A stretch of DNA of 54,237 nucleotides, from contig BFEA01000446.1 of assembly GCA_003427395.1 (NCBI GenBank), positions 1,268,526-1,322,762 on the forward strand. Reading direction: 5' to 3'. The notes beneath the pieces are model-generated. The model saw only the letters and a list, made by a program, of their open reading frames with translations, made no database searches and had not been told where the DNA came from. Both the position numbers and the translations under genes were made by a program. Origin of the DNA: Chara braunii (Eukaryota > Streptophyta > Charophyceae > Charales > Characeae). Shown here one piece after another: positions 53,501 through 54,237 of this stretch (the stretch's first letter is position 1; each line of letters starts with the position of its first letter).

Positions 53501-54237
53501 AGCAGCATCTCTTTGACAATATCTGGTTGACCGATGAAGATGGTGACCCTTGGTCTGCAGAGGANGCAGACGGTGCCTTTGGGCACAGATGGATANAGAG
53601 GGGCATCTCAACAATTAAGGACCTATGGAACACTGATCTCAAGCAATGGAGAAGCCCAGTGGAGCTAAAGAGCAAATTGAGCTATCTGCGTCAGGTGGAG
53701 NCTAGGGTCAGAGCAATCATAGANAGTGTGCCAGAGGANTGGATCCTCAAGTTGCAATCCCCTCTGCAATCATTAGAGGGCAACTGGGTAATCAGAGAAG
53801 GCTCTCAAGACCCAAAGACNGTTTGGAANATCCTTGAAGTTAANGACGACCTAACAGTCTCTACGGTTAAAGGAACAGTGGTAGAGAGCGGGCNAGGAAN
53901 ACTGAGCANAGTTCCGCTGGAAGAGGAAATGGTTACCTTGGATCAAAATCTCCAACAGATTGTTGTGGATAGACAGTTATCCGGTAAAGGGCAGGAAATC
54001 TTCTACTTACCGGTGGGGACAACACCGGTGTCAAGACTGTTTGCTCTCCCCCTGCACTGGGGTTGGAGACATCCAGGTGACAGAGAGTGCTGCGGCCTCA
54101 CAGAGTACAAAGCTAAGGTTGGATATATGGAACAGGTTAAACCGTGGTCTGTTCCCTTCCAAGTCAAGAACAAATGGGTGGCTGAATGTCAGAGTACATN
54201 CGNAACAGGCACTGTGCCCAGGGTAGTGACAACANGG
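50566..54237 (+). pseudogene. LINE-B ORF2: endonuclease, reverse transcriptase, C-terminal zinc finger
   Basis: From ATG 50566 the endonuclease reads VGTWNVRGL, MLLQETKL, GGYWNT (Tyr at 50995-50997 for the catalytic Asp) and SNHRPV (Asn at 51271-51273 for the catalytic Asp). One frame continues through TGA (51865), TAA (52144) and TGA (53266). RT motifs are GKCPGSNG (Asn at 52033-52035), NWRPISLLN, AGFVQGRSILDN, AYNRVNW (Asn at 52420-52422), SLRQGCPLTP and AMVDDLFAL (52702-52725). Then come LGVQVGTRN and WKKVIGTKDYGGLGI. After a shift near 53930 the last frame gives WLPWIKISNRLLW and RCQDCLLSP, resembling the zf-RVT domain. The frame is truncated by the window end. Confidence 0.92.

Larger units (their letters stand above)
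47738..54237 (+). mobile_element. L1-like LINE retrotransposon (LINE-B), nearly full length, runs off the window
   Basis: Plus strand: ORF1 47738-50573, ORF2 from 50566 to the window end, a total of at least 6.5 kb. The ORF1-ORF2 overlap is 8 bases (ATG 50566, TAA 50571-50573). The domain order is ORF1 N-terminus, DUF4283-like region, a decayed CCHC knuckle, an extra C-terminal domain, then endonuclease, RT and a zinc-finger-like C-terminus. It is inactive: three in-frame stops in ORF2 and altered catalytic residues. Scattered single N bases after 49970 show low-quality consensus. Confidence 0.92.

Overview
This looks like a transposon-dense, decayed stretch of a nuclear genome from a green plant or alga. 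The best guess, by inference only, is a charophyte such as Chara. I recognise no intact host gene. Almost every readable coding stretch belongs to a mobile element or to an unrecognised repeat family, and most carry in-frame stops or frameshifts. Two N-gaps, a 60-base C run and a Nextera mate-pair linker left in the sequence show that this is a draft short-read assembly.

Layout. 1-5640: a minus-strand L1-like LINE (ORF1 with two CCHC knuckles, ORF2 with endonuclease and reverse transcriptase), split by a 959-bp TIR element (591-1549) with a 5-bp AGATA duplication. 5641-9000: broken, unrecognised coding stretches. 9140-12060: minus-strand Ty3/gypsy pol. 12202-15057: two diverged copies of a 0.7-1 kb TG...CA repeat flanking an unknown coding fragment; the second copy holds the sequencing linker. 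15200-18700: three separate tandem or periodic arrays. 20928-21046 and 23345-27660: gypsy leader with primer-binding site, then a minus-strand gypsy (gag, protease, RT, start of RNase H) whose gag has a 193-bp tandem duplication. 27876-33900: short dispersed repeats, a hairpin repeat, a tRNA-like SINE head and a poly-asparagine coding fragment.

35230-35870 holds a second copy of the unknown family seen at 13190-13504. 36083-45268 is a 9.2-kb PIF/Harbinger element: TIRs, subterminal CCACAAGGA motifs, a DDE transposase, a Myb/SANT-like partner and a third, unrecognised gene. It sits inside a repeat whose uninterrupted paralogue lies just to its right. 47738-54237 is a second L1-like LINE on the plus strand, running off the window.

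How the parts relate: both LINEs share an unusual long ORF1 with an extra C-terminal domain, and ORF1 overlaps ORF2 by a few bases. Inactivation is often by changes that read as G-to-A on the coding strand (Trp to stop, catalytic Asp to Asn) in several unrelated elements, as expected for methylated DNA decaying by deamination.
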